A stretch of 64,000 nucleotides of DNA from Methanosarcina sp. MSH10X1 (GTDB taxonomy: Archaea; Halobacteriota; Methanosarcinia; Methanosarcinales; Methanosarcinaceae). The notes under the pieces are model-generated. The model was not told the DNA's origin, searched no databases, and saw only the letters and a program-made list of their open reading frames with translations. The translations under genes were made by a program, and so were the position numbers. Each line of letters begins with the position of its first letter. The stretch's first letter is position 1. Of this stretch, positions 24,839 through 32,661 are shown in pieces. The DNA lies in NCBI RefSeq assembly GCF_004099695.1, contig NZ_SCHL01000014.1:1-64000 (forward strand), read 5' to 3'.

Positions 24839-26947
24839 TTATAAGCCTTCAAAAGCCTGTACTGTGTCGGAAGAGTTTGAAAAAACACCTTTCTTCCGAT
24901 CATCTTCGGAATCCATTGAGCTGGCCTCAATTTCTTCCTCGAATTCGGCAGCATATTCAGCTGGGCTTTTCCTCGACGTGGTTTCAGTCATTTTTCTTGA
25001 AAGCTCGGTTTTTCCGGTAGTTCCGAGACCGTACCTTTCCTTTGCAGCCTCGAGGATAGCAGCCAGCATTCCCGAATAGGAAATATTAGCATAAGCTGCC
25101 ATCTTTGCCAGGTGACCATCCCAGCACCAGCCAGGATTGGGATTTACTTCAAGCAGCCTGGGCTTGCCTTCGGCGTCAAGCCTCCAGTCAAAGCGGGCAT
25201 AATCCCGGCAGCCAAGCCTGCTGAACAGAGCAAGGCAGGATTTAATGATTTCCTTTCGGGTCTTTTCCGGGATATCGGCAGGAACGGATTTTATGTTCCA
25301 GTATGGAGAGTCCGGAAGCCACTTGGCTTCATAGCCGCAGATTTTCGGAAGCTCTTCAGGCACTGCCGAGTAATCCTCTTCCGTGATGGGAAGTACAGTA
25401 CATGTGGGCGGATTCCCAATAATGCCCACACTAATGTCTTTTCCGGGAAGGAACTCTTCCAGCAGAAAAGGCCTGCCCGACCCCATTTTTTCCCGGGTTT
25501 CCTCAAGAATCTCCAGAAGCTCCTCACGGTTATGGGCAATGCTTTTCTGTGTAATTCCAAAACTCGAATCTCCTGAGTTGGGTTTCACAAGCAAGGGGAA
25601 AGACAGAGAAAGCTTTGAAAGGTCCGAATCCCCGGTTATAAGCATTCCCTTTGCTACAGGGATACGCATCTCCCGGGCGACTCCCCTTATAATCGACTTA
25701 TCATAACAAAAGGCAAGGCATTGAGGGGCCGCCCCTGTATACGGGATATTGAGCTGTTCAAGCAAAGCCGGAACATGAAGCTCTTTTGTCGGATCGTTAT
25801 AAAACCCCTCATCACATAGATTAAGCACGAGATCAATTTTCGCTGCTCTCTTCTTTAGATCCTCCAGCAGCGTTTCATGCCTGTCAAAGAAAGTAAATCT
25901 CATGAAGGGAATCTCAGAAAGTGCCTTTTTCATTTTCTCAAGCGTATCGAAGTCGTCATCGTCGAACACACAGGCAGGCTTTACCTGATCTTCTTTTCTG
26001 GGGTCTCCAAGCAAAACTGCAATGTTCATCGGCTTTTTACTTTCTGCTGCCTGGAAGGAAAGAGGCCATGGTTTTTCAACAGAAGCCGAAACCAGAATTC
26101 TCTGTTCCATCATGCCCGCATCCTGAGTACCTGCGGATACCGGGCTGAAAGTGCTATGAAAAGCGGGACTGCTAAACCCTGAAGCGGTGAGCAGCTCAAA
26201 AAGGCTTTCCTTGTTGTATAAGCGTTCAGCATAAAACTGGTCTGCAATTACCCCCCTGTCAATACGGCTTATTACTTCCCTGCAAATTAGCCGATCCCCA
26301 TCGGCTGAAAGAGCCCTTTCCCTGCATACAAAATATTTCCTGTCCAGCCATTCCCATGACCTGGGCTGGAAACTCTTTTTCATATGATCGCCATCCACGG
26401 CATCAATGAAAACCCTGCCCTCGGGCTTCAAAACCCGAAAAATTTCTTCAAGAACCTTTCGGTCCTGAAGCGTTGAATCGAAGTAGCCAAAACTGTTGCC
26501 CAGGATAGTTACTATATCAAAAGTATCAGAAGGGTAGGGAAGTTTTCTTGCGTCTCCTTCTCTGAACCTGACCTGCAGGTTGTCTTTCTGTGCTCTGGTT
26601 CTGGCTTTCCTTATAAGGTACTGGGATCTGTCATACCCCTCAACGTTCGAAAAACCCCTTCTTGCCAGTTCAAGCACATGTCTTCCCTGTCCACAGCAAA
26701 GATCAAGAATCTTTTCTTCAGGAGCCACCCCCAAAATGGAAACAATGAGATCGACCTCTTTGCCGGTAACCTCCATATCATCCAGAAGATCGGCATCGGT
26801 CTTGAGGTAAAGTGAGTTAAAAAGAGTCTGCCACCAGTCGGACCGGACATGTGTTTCAAGGTCTTCAACAGGCCCAAAGGTTTTCTTCTGTACGGTACAC
26901 CTGGCGCGTCTGCGCCTGGCATTTGGATCTGTATTATTCTGGGTCAT
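24839..26947 (-). CDS. Fusion of a SAM methyltransferase and a D-Ala-D-Ala-ligase-like ATP-grasp enzyme
   Basis: Residues about 20-310 are a class I SAM-dependent methyltransferase (motif I ILDLCCGQGRHVLELA near residue 80, GDARKLPYPSDTFDIVTILG, FRVLKPEGRVFIDAV). Residues about 312-650 match the D-alanine-D-alanine ligase fold: MNIAVLLGDPRKED, LNLCDEGFYNDP, the ATP-grasp lysine in LLVKPNSGDSSFGI, LLEEFLPGKDISVGIIG, and the metal site RLLEVNPNPGW. A charged low-complexity tail follows. I chose the ATG at 26945-26947 (GGAAG upstream) over one 33 codons earlier. Methanosarcina lacks murein, so the ligase half probably joins other amino acids or small carboxylates, with the other half methylating the product or partner (inference). 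No biosynthetic neighbours. Confidence 0.85.
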   Translation of the reverse strand: MTQNNTDPNARRRRARCTVQKKTFGPVEDLETHVRSDWWQTLFNSLYLKTDADLLDDMEVTGKEVDLIVSILGVAPEEKILDLCCGQGRHVLELARRGFSNVEGYDRSQYLIRKARTRAQKDNLQVRFREGDARKLPYPSDTFDIVTILGNSFGYFDSTLQDRKVLEEIFRVLKPEGRVFIDAVDGDHMKKSFQPRSWEWLDRKYFVCRERALSADGDRLICREVISRIDRGVIADQFYAERLYNKESLFELLTASGFSSPAFHSTFSPVSAGTQDAGMMEQRILVSASVEKPWPLSFQAAESKKPMNIAVLLGDPRKEDQVKPACVFDDDDFDTLEKMKKALSEIPFMRFTFFDRHETLLEDLKKRAAKIDLVLNLCDEGFYNDPTKELHVPALLEQLNIPYTGAAPQCLAFCYDKSIIRGVAREMRIPVAKGMLITGDSDLSKLSLSFPLLVKPNSGDSSFGITQKSIAHNREELLEILEETREKMGSGRPFLLEEFLPGKDISVGIIGNPPTCTVLPITEEDYSAVPEELPKICGYEAKWLPDSPYWNIKSVPADIPEKTRKEIIKSCLALFSRLGCRDYARFDWRLDAEGKPRLLEVNPNPGWCWDGHLAKMAAYANISYSGMLAAILEAAKERYGLGTTGKTELSRKMTETTSRKSPAEYAAEFEEEIEASSMDSEDDRKKGVFSNSSDTVQAFEGL

Positions 26948-27137
26948 GATTTGATATCTTCCAGAAAAAAATGTATGTATTTTGAGTATATCAAGTTTAT
27001 CAGAGAGTTGAGTATTATTTAAATACCTGGTTGGAGAGATTGGCAAGCCAGCCAGGGCTTAATAAGTCCTTTTATCTGATTTATAGTAGAATTGAGCGTT
27101 TCAACTCCATTTTGAGTGATTTTATAGTTTCTTAGGG

Positions 27138-28415
27138 TTAGAGGAAGATAAAGTAAATAATAGCATCCAAAATCGTTATTAAAGCCCCGATTCTAGAGAA
27201 TTCGGTAAACGAAATAGTTTTCCCTTCTTTCTCCGCATTTTGAATAATTATAACGTTGCTTGCAGCTCCCAGAATCAGAAGGTTTCCCGCAATTGTACTT
27301 CCCGCAGCAAGAGCCATCAACTGCCCCTGAGAAACTGGACTGCCCATGGCAGGCAGGTAGAGCGCAACAAAGGGAACATTAGAAATTAGCTGGCTAAGCC
27401 CAATGCTGAGCGCAAGAATAGTTGATACTGAGCCTAACTGCGGGGGCATCCTGGCAAGCAATTCCTGGCATGTCCCGGAGGTCCACACGCTTTGCATTAG
27501 CACAAACATTGAAACGAAAAAAACCAGAGTTGCCCAGTCAATATTTCTGACGATTTCTAAGCGCCTTCTGCTGAGCAGGACAGGCAGCGCTGAGAGCAGG
27601 GCAATCCAGCTCAGGTTAAAATCCCAGGAAGGCAAAAACTCCACCAGGAGGATCTTACAGGCTATGAGAGCCAGCAGAAGGGAAAGCGCCATTTTAGAAG
27701 CACTGGCAAGCTCAGGATCAGTAATGACCTCTTCGGAGTGGATCAAGGTTGATTTCCCGAATTCTTCCCGGAAAAAGAGTTTCAGCACGGCATAAGCAAC
27801 TAGAAGGCATAGAAGGGTTGGAAGGGCGAGCGATTGCAAGAATGTTACAAAAGGAGTCTCCAAATTTCCCCCAATTGCTATGAGAAGGTTTTGTGGGTTT
27901 CCTATAGGGCTCATAACGCTTCCAGTAGTTACTCCGAATGCCAGGGAAAAGAGCATGAGTTTGGGAGAGATATTGTATTTCCTGGAAAACCCCAGAACGA
28001 GTGGAGTACCCATGATAGCAAGGGTATCGTTCATAAGGAATGCAGAGAGGATTCCTGTAGAGAAGAGTACAAGCAGCACAAGTTGATCCGTATCCTTTGC
28101 TCTGGAAACTAGCCTGTTCCCAAACCAGGCAAGATATCCGCTCCTGTTAAGTGCTTCTCCCACACAAAAAGCCCCAAATAGAAATATCAGCACGTCGATG
28201 TTAATTGCCTGAATGGCCTCTTGAGGCGAAATCTCACCGAGAAGCAGCACCAGTATTGCTCCAGAAGTCATGATCTGCCAGATCTGCAACCTTAAAGATC
28301 CGACCTGTCTCAGAGCGGTTAGTACAAAGACGCCCAGAAGAATAAGTACTGAAGGATCAGGAAAATATACAGGAGAGAAAATTATAGAATCTATTGCCAT
28401 AGAACTCACAAGCAT
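27138..28415 (-). CDS. SLC13/ArsB-type (ion transporter superfamily) anion transporter
   Basis: A 425-aa integral membrane protein with about 11-12 hydrophobic segments in two homologous halves. Each half has a hairpin motif (GFSRKYNISPKLMLFSLAFG with SPIGNPQN, and AAGSTIAGNLLILGAASNVIII in two blocks) characteristic of the CitT/ArsB/NhaD ion transporter superfamily. The substrate (dicarboxylate, phosphate/sulfate, arsenite or Na+/H+) cannot be deduced. It sits alone after the methyltransferase/ligase gene, separated by 90 bp of AT-rich DNA, and starts at an ATG near 28415. Confidence 0.82.
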   Translation of the reverse strand: MLVSSMAIDSIIFSPVYFPDPSVLILLGVFVLTALRQVGSLRLQIWQIMTSGAILVLLLGEISPQEAIQAINIDVLIFLFGAFCVGEALNRSGYLAWFGNRLVSRAKDTDQLVLLVLFSTGILSAFLMNDTLAIMGTPLVLGFSRKYNISPKLMLFSLAFGVTTGSVMSPIGNPQNLLIAIGGNLETPFVTFLQSLALPTLLCLLVAYAVLKLFFREEFGKSTLIHSEEVITDPELASASKMALSLLLALIACKILLVEFLPSWDFNLSWIALLSALPVLLSRRRLEIVRNIDWATLVFFVSMFVLMQSVWTSGTCQELLARMPPQLGSVSTILALSIGLSQLISNVPFVALYLPAMGSPVSQGQLMALAAGSTIAGNLLILGAASNVIIIQNAEKEGKTISFTEFSRIGALITILDAIIYFIFL

Positions 28416-28533
28416 TGTGACATAAATTTAGAATGTGATATCAACTCAAGTATAAAATTCCTGCGCTCGTGGGGAATTTCTTGCAATAAAACGCTTTTAA
28501 GGATATGATAAATGCGAAATCCTTAAACGTAGA

Positions 28534-28743
28534 ATGATAGATGCTAAAATTATGGAAGTCAGGTTTCCTTTTTCTGCAACCATCCTTCAGAAAGGAGATT
28601 TCTACGTTGCAATCTGCCCTGAGGCTGATGTAATTTGTAAGGGAAATACTATCGAGGAAGCTATTGAAAATCTCAAAAAGGAAATGGAAAAATTCCTGGG
28701 GGAAGAACTGTCACGGGGATTTTCGAAAATTATAATCTATTGA
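28534..28743 (+). CDS. HicB-like orphan antitoxin-type small protein
   Basis: A 69-aa protein of the HicB partial RNase-H fold (YVAICPEADVICKGNTIEEAIENLKKEMEKFL in successive blocks). HicB normally pairs with the HicA toxin; no hicA is adjacent and there is no C-terminal DNA-binding domain. Archaeal genomes contain many such solitary HicB-like proteins. The start may instead be the ATG six codons later. Its role is unknown. Confidence 0.75.
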   Translation: MIDAKIMEVRFPFSATILQKGDFYVAICPEADVICKGNTIEEAIENLKKEMEKFLGEELSRGFSKIIIY

Positions 28744-28787
28744 GTTTTAAACTTATTACTTTTCATTTCGTTGAGGGAATCGTTTAA

Positions 28788-28837
28788 GGCTACTGCCGGA
28801 GCGATACCTCCGGGAATTATGATTTAAAAAAGTAGCC
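28788..28837. other. Nested stem-loop downstream of the HicB-like gene
   Basis: The outer arms GGCTACT (28788-28794) and AGTAGCC (28831-28837) enclose the inner hairpin CCGGAG-CGATAC-CTCCGG (28796-28813). The strand is undetermined. It could be a terminator of the HicB-like gene (no immediate T-run) or part of a small RNA. The surrounding 28744-29090 is otherwise AT-rich with a short TCAAAAGTAAA triplication at 28968-28998. Confidence 0.45.
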
Positions 28838-29092
28838 AAACATATTCGAATTTTTACATATACATTTTATTTAACAATGAGGAGAATATTTCGAAGCTGA
28901 ACCCGTGGAATTTTATTTTGTATTAGCGGTAATCAGAAGAATTTATTATTTCCTCTCAGGGTCCATCAAAAGTAAATCAAAAGTAAATCAAAAGTAAATT
29001 TAATATCCTTACTCTCGAAACCGGGAAGATCAGGAAAAGGTGGAATGAGTTAGAATTTTATTAAAGGCGTTAATAGAATTATAGTGAAGATC

Positions 29093-29194
29093 ATAAAAAC
29101 ACAGATTAACACATATTAAAAGAAGAATAAAAACACATATTAACACATATTAAAAGAAGAATAAAAACACATATTAACACATATTAAAAGAAGA
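29093..29194. repeat. Three tandem 34-bp repeats adjoining the first RNA element
   Basis: Copies start at 29093, 29127 and 29161, each beginning ATAAAAACACA and containing ATTAACACATATTAAAAG. They lie directly at the 3' side of the minus-strand RNA element that ends near 29205. Read on the minus strand the units carry oligo-T tracts (TTTTTAT and CTTCTTTTAAT), which in archaea can themselves terminate transcription. Confidence 0.9.
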
Positions 29195-29204
29195 GTAAGA
29201 AAAA

Positions 29205-29371
29205 GCCCGAAAGTCTTATGTTCCCTTTACCGTAGCCCCCGATACGGTTGTCCGAAGATAATACGCTCCCCCAAGCATACGATTCCGGACAGAATCAAAA
29301 GCTTCCGGGCAATTCTTTTACCTACTAGTCATACCCGTTGCTCACTCGTGCCGTTCTCTCCCCGTTACAAT
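29205..29371 (-). ncRNA. Putative structured RNA element, copy A
   Basis: On the minus strand, helix P1 pairs GCCCGGAAG (29302-29310) with CUUUCGGGC (29205-29213). P2 pairs UGUCCG (29286-29291) with CGGACA (29249-29254) and carries a distal hairpin with a UGGGGG loop. P3 is CCGUA/UACGG (29243-29247/29230-29234) with a GGGGG loop. The P1 3' strand is followed by oligo-U. A second copy at 30041-30203 has the same helices with different bases, and both share a conserved AT-rich promoter-like box upstream. The RNA family is not recognised. The 5' end is an estimate from the TATA box. No protein frame follows it. Confidence 0.6.
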
Positions 29372-29390
29372 GTATAATTATCCCTGTAAT

Positions 29391-29407
29391 TATTTTAAAT
29401 TAATTAT
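29391..29407 (-). promoter_or_regulatory. Conserved TATA-like box of RNA copy A
   Basis: The minus-strand sequence ATAATTAATTTAAAATA is repeated almost identically upstream of copy B (30221-30238). A TATA box here predicts a start about 25 bp downstream, near 29371. Confidence 0.5.
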
Positions 29408-29410
29408 ACC

Positions 29411-30035
29411 AAAAATTAGTTTCAAACAAAAAATGCTATCGCATAAAAAGTTTTAAACTCGCAGTATAATTTCATATTAAATGAGTTTCTAGCGTTAAAC
29501 GGGGATTAATAAGCCTTGGAAAGTGAATACGGCAATAAAAAGTTTGATCACCGGGTAATTTACAGCTCATTACCGGACTGAAACTTTCAATAAAAGTCCT
29601 CAAAGGGGTTTTCAGTTATTCAAAATCCTGAAAGGGGCGCTGGAAGAAATAAAAGATTTTACTCAAAAATAAAATTTGAAACAACAAAGCTGGAACATGG
29701 AGCAGAATAACCCTTTGTCACTGGAAAGCACAATAGGAGAGCATAGCAGATAGTAAGAACAGTAATAGGGTAACAAAAAGTTCAGGAAAGATGAGCAGAT
29801 CAGGGATATAATTAAAAAGTAGAGTTGTGGTCGAATCCGCAGGGAATCCACTGAATAAGAAACAAAAGCCAGAAATAATAGTTTTAAAATTCCAGAATAA
29901 TAGACAAAGATAAGAGAAATTGGGGTAAGGAATGTTACAACTAAAAAGAATTTAAGACTGGAAAATTAAAAAGTTGTTTAAAAAAGTTGTTTAGGAAATT
30001 AAAAATTGTTTAAAAATAATTGAGTGCCTGATAAG
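29411..30035. other. AT-rich spacer between the two RNA copies
   Basis: No coding frame of protein character. It contains a weak stem-loop at about 29551-29577 (CCGGGTAAT.../ATTACCGG). Frames here, such as a 62-codon minus-strand frame at 29663-29851, look like chance. Confidence 0.4.
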
Positions 30036-30040
30036 AAGAA

Positions 30041-30203
30041 GCTCGGGAGCAGTTTAGTCCATTACCGTATCCCCCAATACAGCCGCTTCCGGAGTATGCT
30101 CCCATCAAACATATCCTGAAGCAAGAACAGCCAGCTCCCGGGCAATTCTGTCACAACCCGCTACTTCGCTATTCAATCATACCCTATCTCTTCCAGCTCC
30201 ACA
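30041..30203 (-). ncRNA. Putative structured RNA element, copy B
   Basis: Paralogue of the element at 29205-29371. P1 pairs GCCCGGGAGC (30134-30143) with GCUCCCGAGC (30041-30050), with one mismatch. P2 pairs GCUUC with GAAGC (30118-30122/30085-30089), and its distal hairpin pairs UAUGUU with AGCAUA. P3 is CUGUAU/AUACGG (30077-30082/30065-30070) with a UGGGGG loop. Shared primary sequence is limited to AGAAUUGCCCGG, GGGUAUGA and the G-rich loops, while helix bases change together. The U-rich end UUCUUCUUAU follows P1. About 750 bp separate the two promoters. The 5' end is estimated. Confidence 0.6.
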
Positions 30204-30220
30204 TATAGTAATGAAATAAA

Positions 30221-30238
30221 TTACTTTAAATTAATTAT
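30221..30238 (-). promoter_or_regulatory. Conserved TATA-like box of RNA copy B
   Basis: Minus-strand ATAATTAATTTAAAGTAA, matching the box of copy A at all but one or two positions. The predicted start is near 30203. Confidence 0.5.
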
Positions 30239-30485
30239 CTGAAAAATTTCTTGCGGGCAAAAAATAGTTTCGTGAAGAATATTTCAAAGCCAGAAAAGGA
30301 CTTTAAGTATGAAAATAGGAAGAAAGAAAGTGTTAGCGGGAAAATGAAGACAATAGGAAATAAAGAGAAAGAAAAGGTGGCTATATAGAAAAAAGGGATC
30401 TGACCAAAAAATTAATGCGAAAGAGTCCCGAGCTGGCACAAAAATTAAGTACATGAATTAAGCTATAAGTAAAAGCTTAACGTGC

Positions 30486-30558
30486 AGTCCTGTAGGGTAG
30501 TGGTCAATCCTTCGGGCCTTTGGAGCCCGGGACAGCGGTTCGAATCCGCTCAGGACTA
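30486..30558 (+). tRNA. tRNA-Gln(TTG)
   Basis: Cloverleaf with acceptor AGTCCTG/CAGGACT, anticodon stem CGGGC/GCCCG around CTTTGGA giving anticodon TTG (codon CAA), and a T arm with GGTTCGAATCC. No CCA is encoded. Confidence 0.95.
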
Positions 30559-30968
30559 TAAAAATATTCTAGTAGATTAACAAATGCTATTTTTTTGAGA
30601 AGCGCACATACAATCGAAGCGAGCCCAGTTTTTATGCTCATTAAAGGTAAGTGCTGCCCGATTGCGGAGATGTTGGAAAGATCGCTAGTTTGGGAACTTC
30701 TCAGCCATTTTTAAGATATCTTTTTCTGAATTATTTTGTTAGTTCCCTTTACTATACTTCCATTTATCTGAGCGATAGTATTGTTCGCAGAACTTCACCT
30801 GCCTGAAAATTAGAACCTGGATACAAAGCTGAGCTTCTGGCGCCCTAGTCGGGTTTAATCCTGCAAGGGGCAGTGTATAAAATTCAGGGCTCTAAAGCAG
30901 CCTGTGCAAGCACCGAACTGTTCTATAATATTGTTGCACTCTGGCTTTTAGAAAAACCTTTATTAACC
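30559..30968. other. Intergenic region between tRNA-Gln and the oxyanion transporter
   Basis: No coding frame or tRNA is recognised. A C/G-richer part (30840-30930) has short complementary runs but no structure I can support. Confidence 0.4.
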
Positions 30969-30990
30969 GTTATGTATGTTCAAACATAAC
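30969..30990. promoter_or_regulatory. Molybdate/tungstate-type operator 1 (transporter promoter)
   Basis: GTTATGT-N8-ACATAAC, a perfect 7-bp-arm dyad, immediately downstream of a TATA-like TTTATTAA at about 30959-30966 and 28 bp before the binding-protein ATG. The same dyad occurs twice before fmdE. The arms resemble ModE/TunR-type recognition sequences. Position over the expected start site suggests repression. Confidence 0.7.
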
Positions 30991-31018
30991 CGTCAAACCA
31001 TACTGAAAAGGTGCCTGT

Positions 31019-31867
31019 ATGAAAAAAGCCTGCAAGAAAAAAACGTATTCAAAGCGTCTGAGCATATTTCTGTTATTGCTGATTATGATTTCGATGTTAC
31101 CGGTATCTGGATGCATTGAAGACAAATCTTCGGCATCCGTTTCAGGAGAAAACGAGAATAATTTCGAGGGAAGACAGCTTACTGTTTGCGCCGGAGCCGG
31201 ACTGATAAAACCAATGAACGAATTAATTAAGAATTTCGAAGATGAGACCGGAGCAAAAATTCAGGTCCGTTACGGCGGAAGTGCAGAAATTTTTGGAACT
31301 CTGGCTTCAAAGGAATGTGATATTTTCATTCCCGGAGATTACTACTACACCGAGCAGGCAATGTCCAGAAATTATGTTTTCAATGAAAGCGTAAAAAACG
31401 TGACCCTGCACATCCCTGTAATTGCGGTTCCTGAAGGAAACCCGGCAAACGTAACCGGACTTAAAGATCTGGCAAGGCCTGGTATAAAGCTTGCTCTAGG
31501 AGACACAAAAGGGCCTGCAATAGGCAAAGTTTCGGAAACAATCTGTGCACAGACAGGCATCCTTCCTGAAGTCAAGAATAATACAATTGTCTGGACCGCA
31601 ACTGTAAACCAGCTTCTTGTTTACATTGTTTCCGGAGAGGTAGATGCGACAATTTTCTGGGAAGATATGGCAAACTGGGGAGAAGCTAACGGAAAAATCG
31701 AATTGATCTCCATCCCTGAGGAGCAAAACAAGATAGAGACCATACCTGCGGCAATTTCCGTTTACACTGAAGACCCCGAACTTGCAGAAGCTTTCAATGC
31801 CTATATTGCAGGAGAGGAAGCGGAAGAAACCTGGGAAAAGTGGGGCTTTGAGCCATGCGCTTTGTAA
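31019..31867 (+). CDS. Molybdate/tungstate ABC transporter substrate-binding lipoprotein
   Basis: Extracytoplasmic oxyanion-binding protein (282 aa). A lipoprotein-type signal peptide (residues 1-30, hydrophobic run ending LPVSGC) anchors it. The mature part is ModA-like: LTVCAGAGLIKPMNELIKNF, VRYGGSAEIFGTL (the serine that binds the oxyanion), CDIFIPGDYYY, and a second-lobe segment with VSGEVDATIFWEDMANW. Whether it prefers molybdate, tungstate or both (ModA, WtpA or TupA type) is not resolvable here. It is the first gene of a five-gene set and overlaps the permease by 13 bp. Confidence 0.88.
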   Translation: MKKACKKKTYSKRLSIFLLLLIMISMLPVSGCIEDKSSASVSGENENNFEGRQLTVCAGAGLIKPMNELIKNFEDETGAKIQVRYGGSAEIFGTLASKECDIFIPGDYYYTEQAMSRNYVFNESVKNVTLHIPVIAVPEGNPANVTGLKDLARPGIKLALGDTKGPAIGKVSETICAQTGILPEVKNNTIVWTATVNQLLVYIVSGEVDATIFWEDMANWGEANGKIELISIPEEQNKIETIPAAISVYTEDPELAEAFNAYIAGEEAEETWEKWGFEPCAL

Positions 31868-32661
31868 AAAGTCCCTTCGTAAATCACTCCTTGTTCAGGA
31901 GCGCAACAGTGGGTATTGCCTGTTTCTTTACGATGCTGTTCTTTTCAGCTGCTGGAACCTTGCTTTTTGCCCTGAAGCCCTCTGAATTTCTTTCATCTCT
32001 TTTTTCCGAAGAGATAATTTATTCCGTGAAGCTTTCTATGCTGACAGCCTCGATTTCAACTCTTCTGGTAATGTGCTGTTCTGTGCCTACAGCGTATGCG
32101 CTTTCACGTTTCACCTTTCCCGGGAAAACCCTTATAAGAACTATCCTGGGGCTACCAATGGCATTTCCGGAACTGGTTATGGGTCTGGCTCTCCTTCTTC
32201 TCTTTGGTCAGAATTTTCTCGGACCCATTCTTGAAATCCTTGGGATTAAAGTGACTTTTAGCAGGTTAGGAATAATAATTGCACAATTCTGCATAGCCTT
32301 TCCATATGCAGTCAAAATTATTTACTCTACGTTTGAAGGCATTAATCCTAGATACGAGCAGGTCTCAAGAAGCTTTGGATACGGAGAGTTCGAGACCTTC
32401 AGAAAAATTACCCTTCCAATGGCGCGAAGCGGACTCTTTGCCTCTGCAATTATCACTTTCGCTCGCTGTATAGGGTCTTTTGGAGCTGTTCTTATCCTTG
32501 CAGGAGGCTCGTACATGTACACCGAAGTCCTGCCAGTAACCCTTTACCTTAATATTTCCTACGGAAACCTTGAAATGGCGATCACAAGCGGAATTTTACT
32601 AATGGGAATTGCCTTTCTTGCTATTCTAAGCTTTGAGCGGCTCGAAGGAGGAAAGCTGTGA
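31855..32661 (+). CDS. Molybdate/tungstate ABC transporter permease
   Basis: Membrane subunit with five to six hydrophobic segments. The family EAA motif region (EQVSRSFGYGEFETFRKITLPMA in two blocks, about residues 165-185) contacts the ATPase. At 268 aa it is typical of ModB/WtpB. Its start overlaps the binding protein gene and its end overlaps the ATPase gene by 4 bp (GTGA), consistent with one operon. Confidence 0.9.
   Translation: MRFVKSPFVNHSLFRSATVGIACFFTMLFFSAAGTLLFALKPSEFLSSLFSEEIIYSVKLSMLTASISTLLVMCCSVPTAYALSRFTFPGKTLIRTILGLPMAFPELVMGLALLLLFGQNFLGPILEILGIKVTFSRLGIIIAQFCIAFPYAVKIIYSTFEGINPRYEQVSRSFGYGEFETFRKITLPMARSGLFASAIITFARCIGSFGAVLILAGGSYMYTEVLPVTLYLNISYGNLEMAITSGILLMGIAFLAILSFERLEGGKL

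Noticed and set aside
24839-27046. A longer start for the methyltransferase/ligase fusion at 27046
   Set aside because: The extra 33 residues lack conservation-like character, while the ATG at 26947 has a GGAAG ribosome site at good spacing.
28534-28743. A complete HicAB toxin-antitoxin pair
   Set aside because: Only a HicB-like gene is visible; no HicA-like frame lies on either side.
29093-29194. Possible short CRISPR array
   Set aside because: Only three contiguous 34-bp direct repeats without spacers.
29663-29851. A hydrophobic minus-strand frame of 62 codons as a membrane peptide gene
   Set aside because: AT-rich noncoding DNA readily yields such frames; there is no ribosome site and no homology I recognise.
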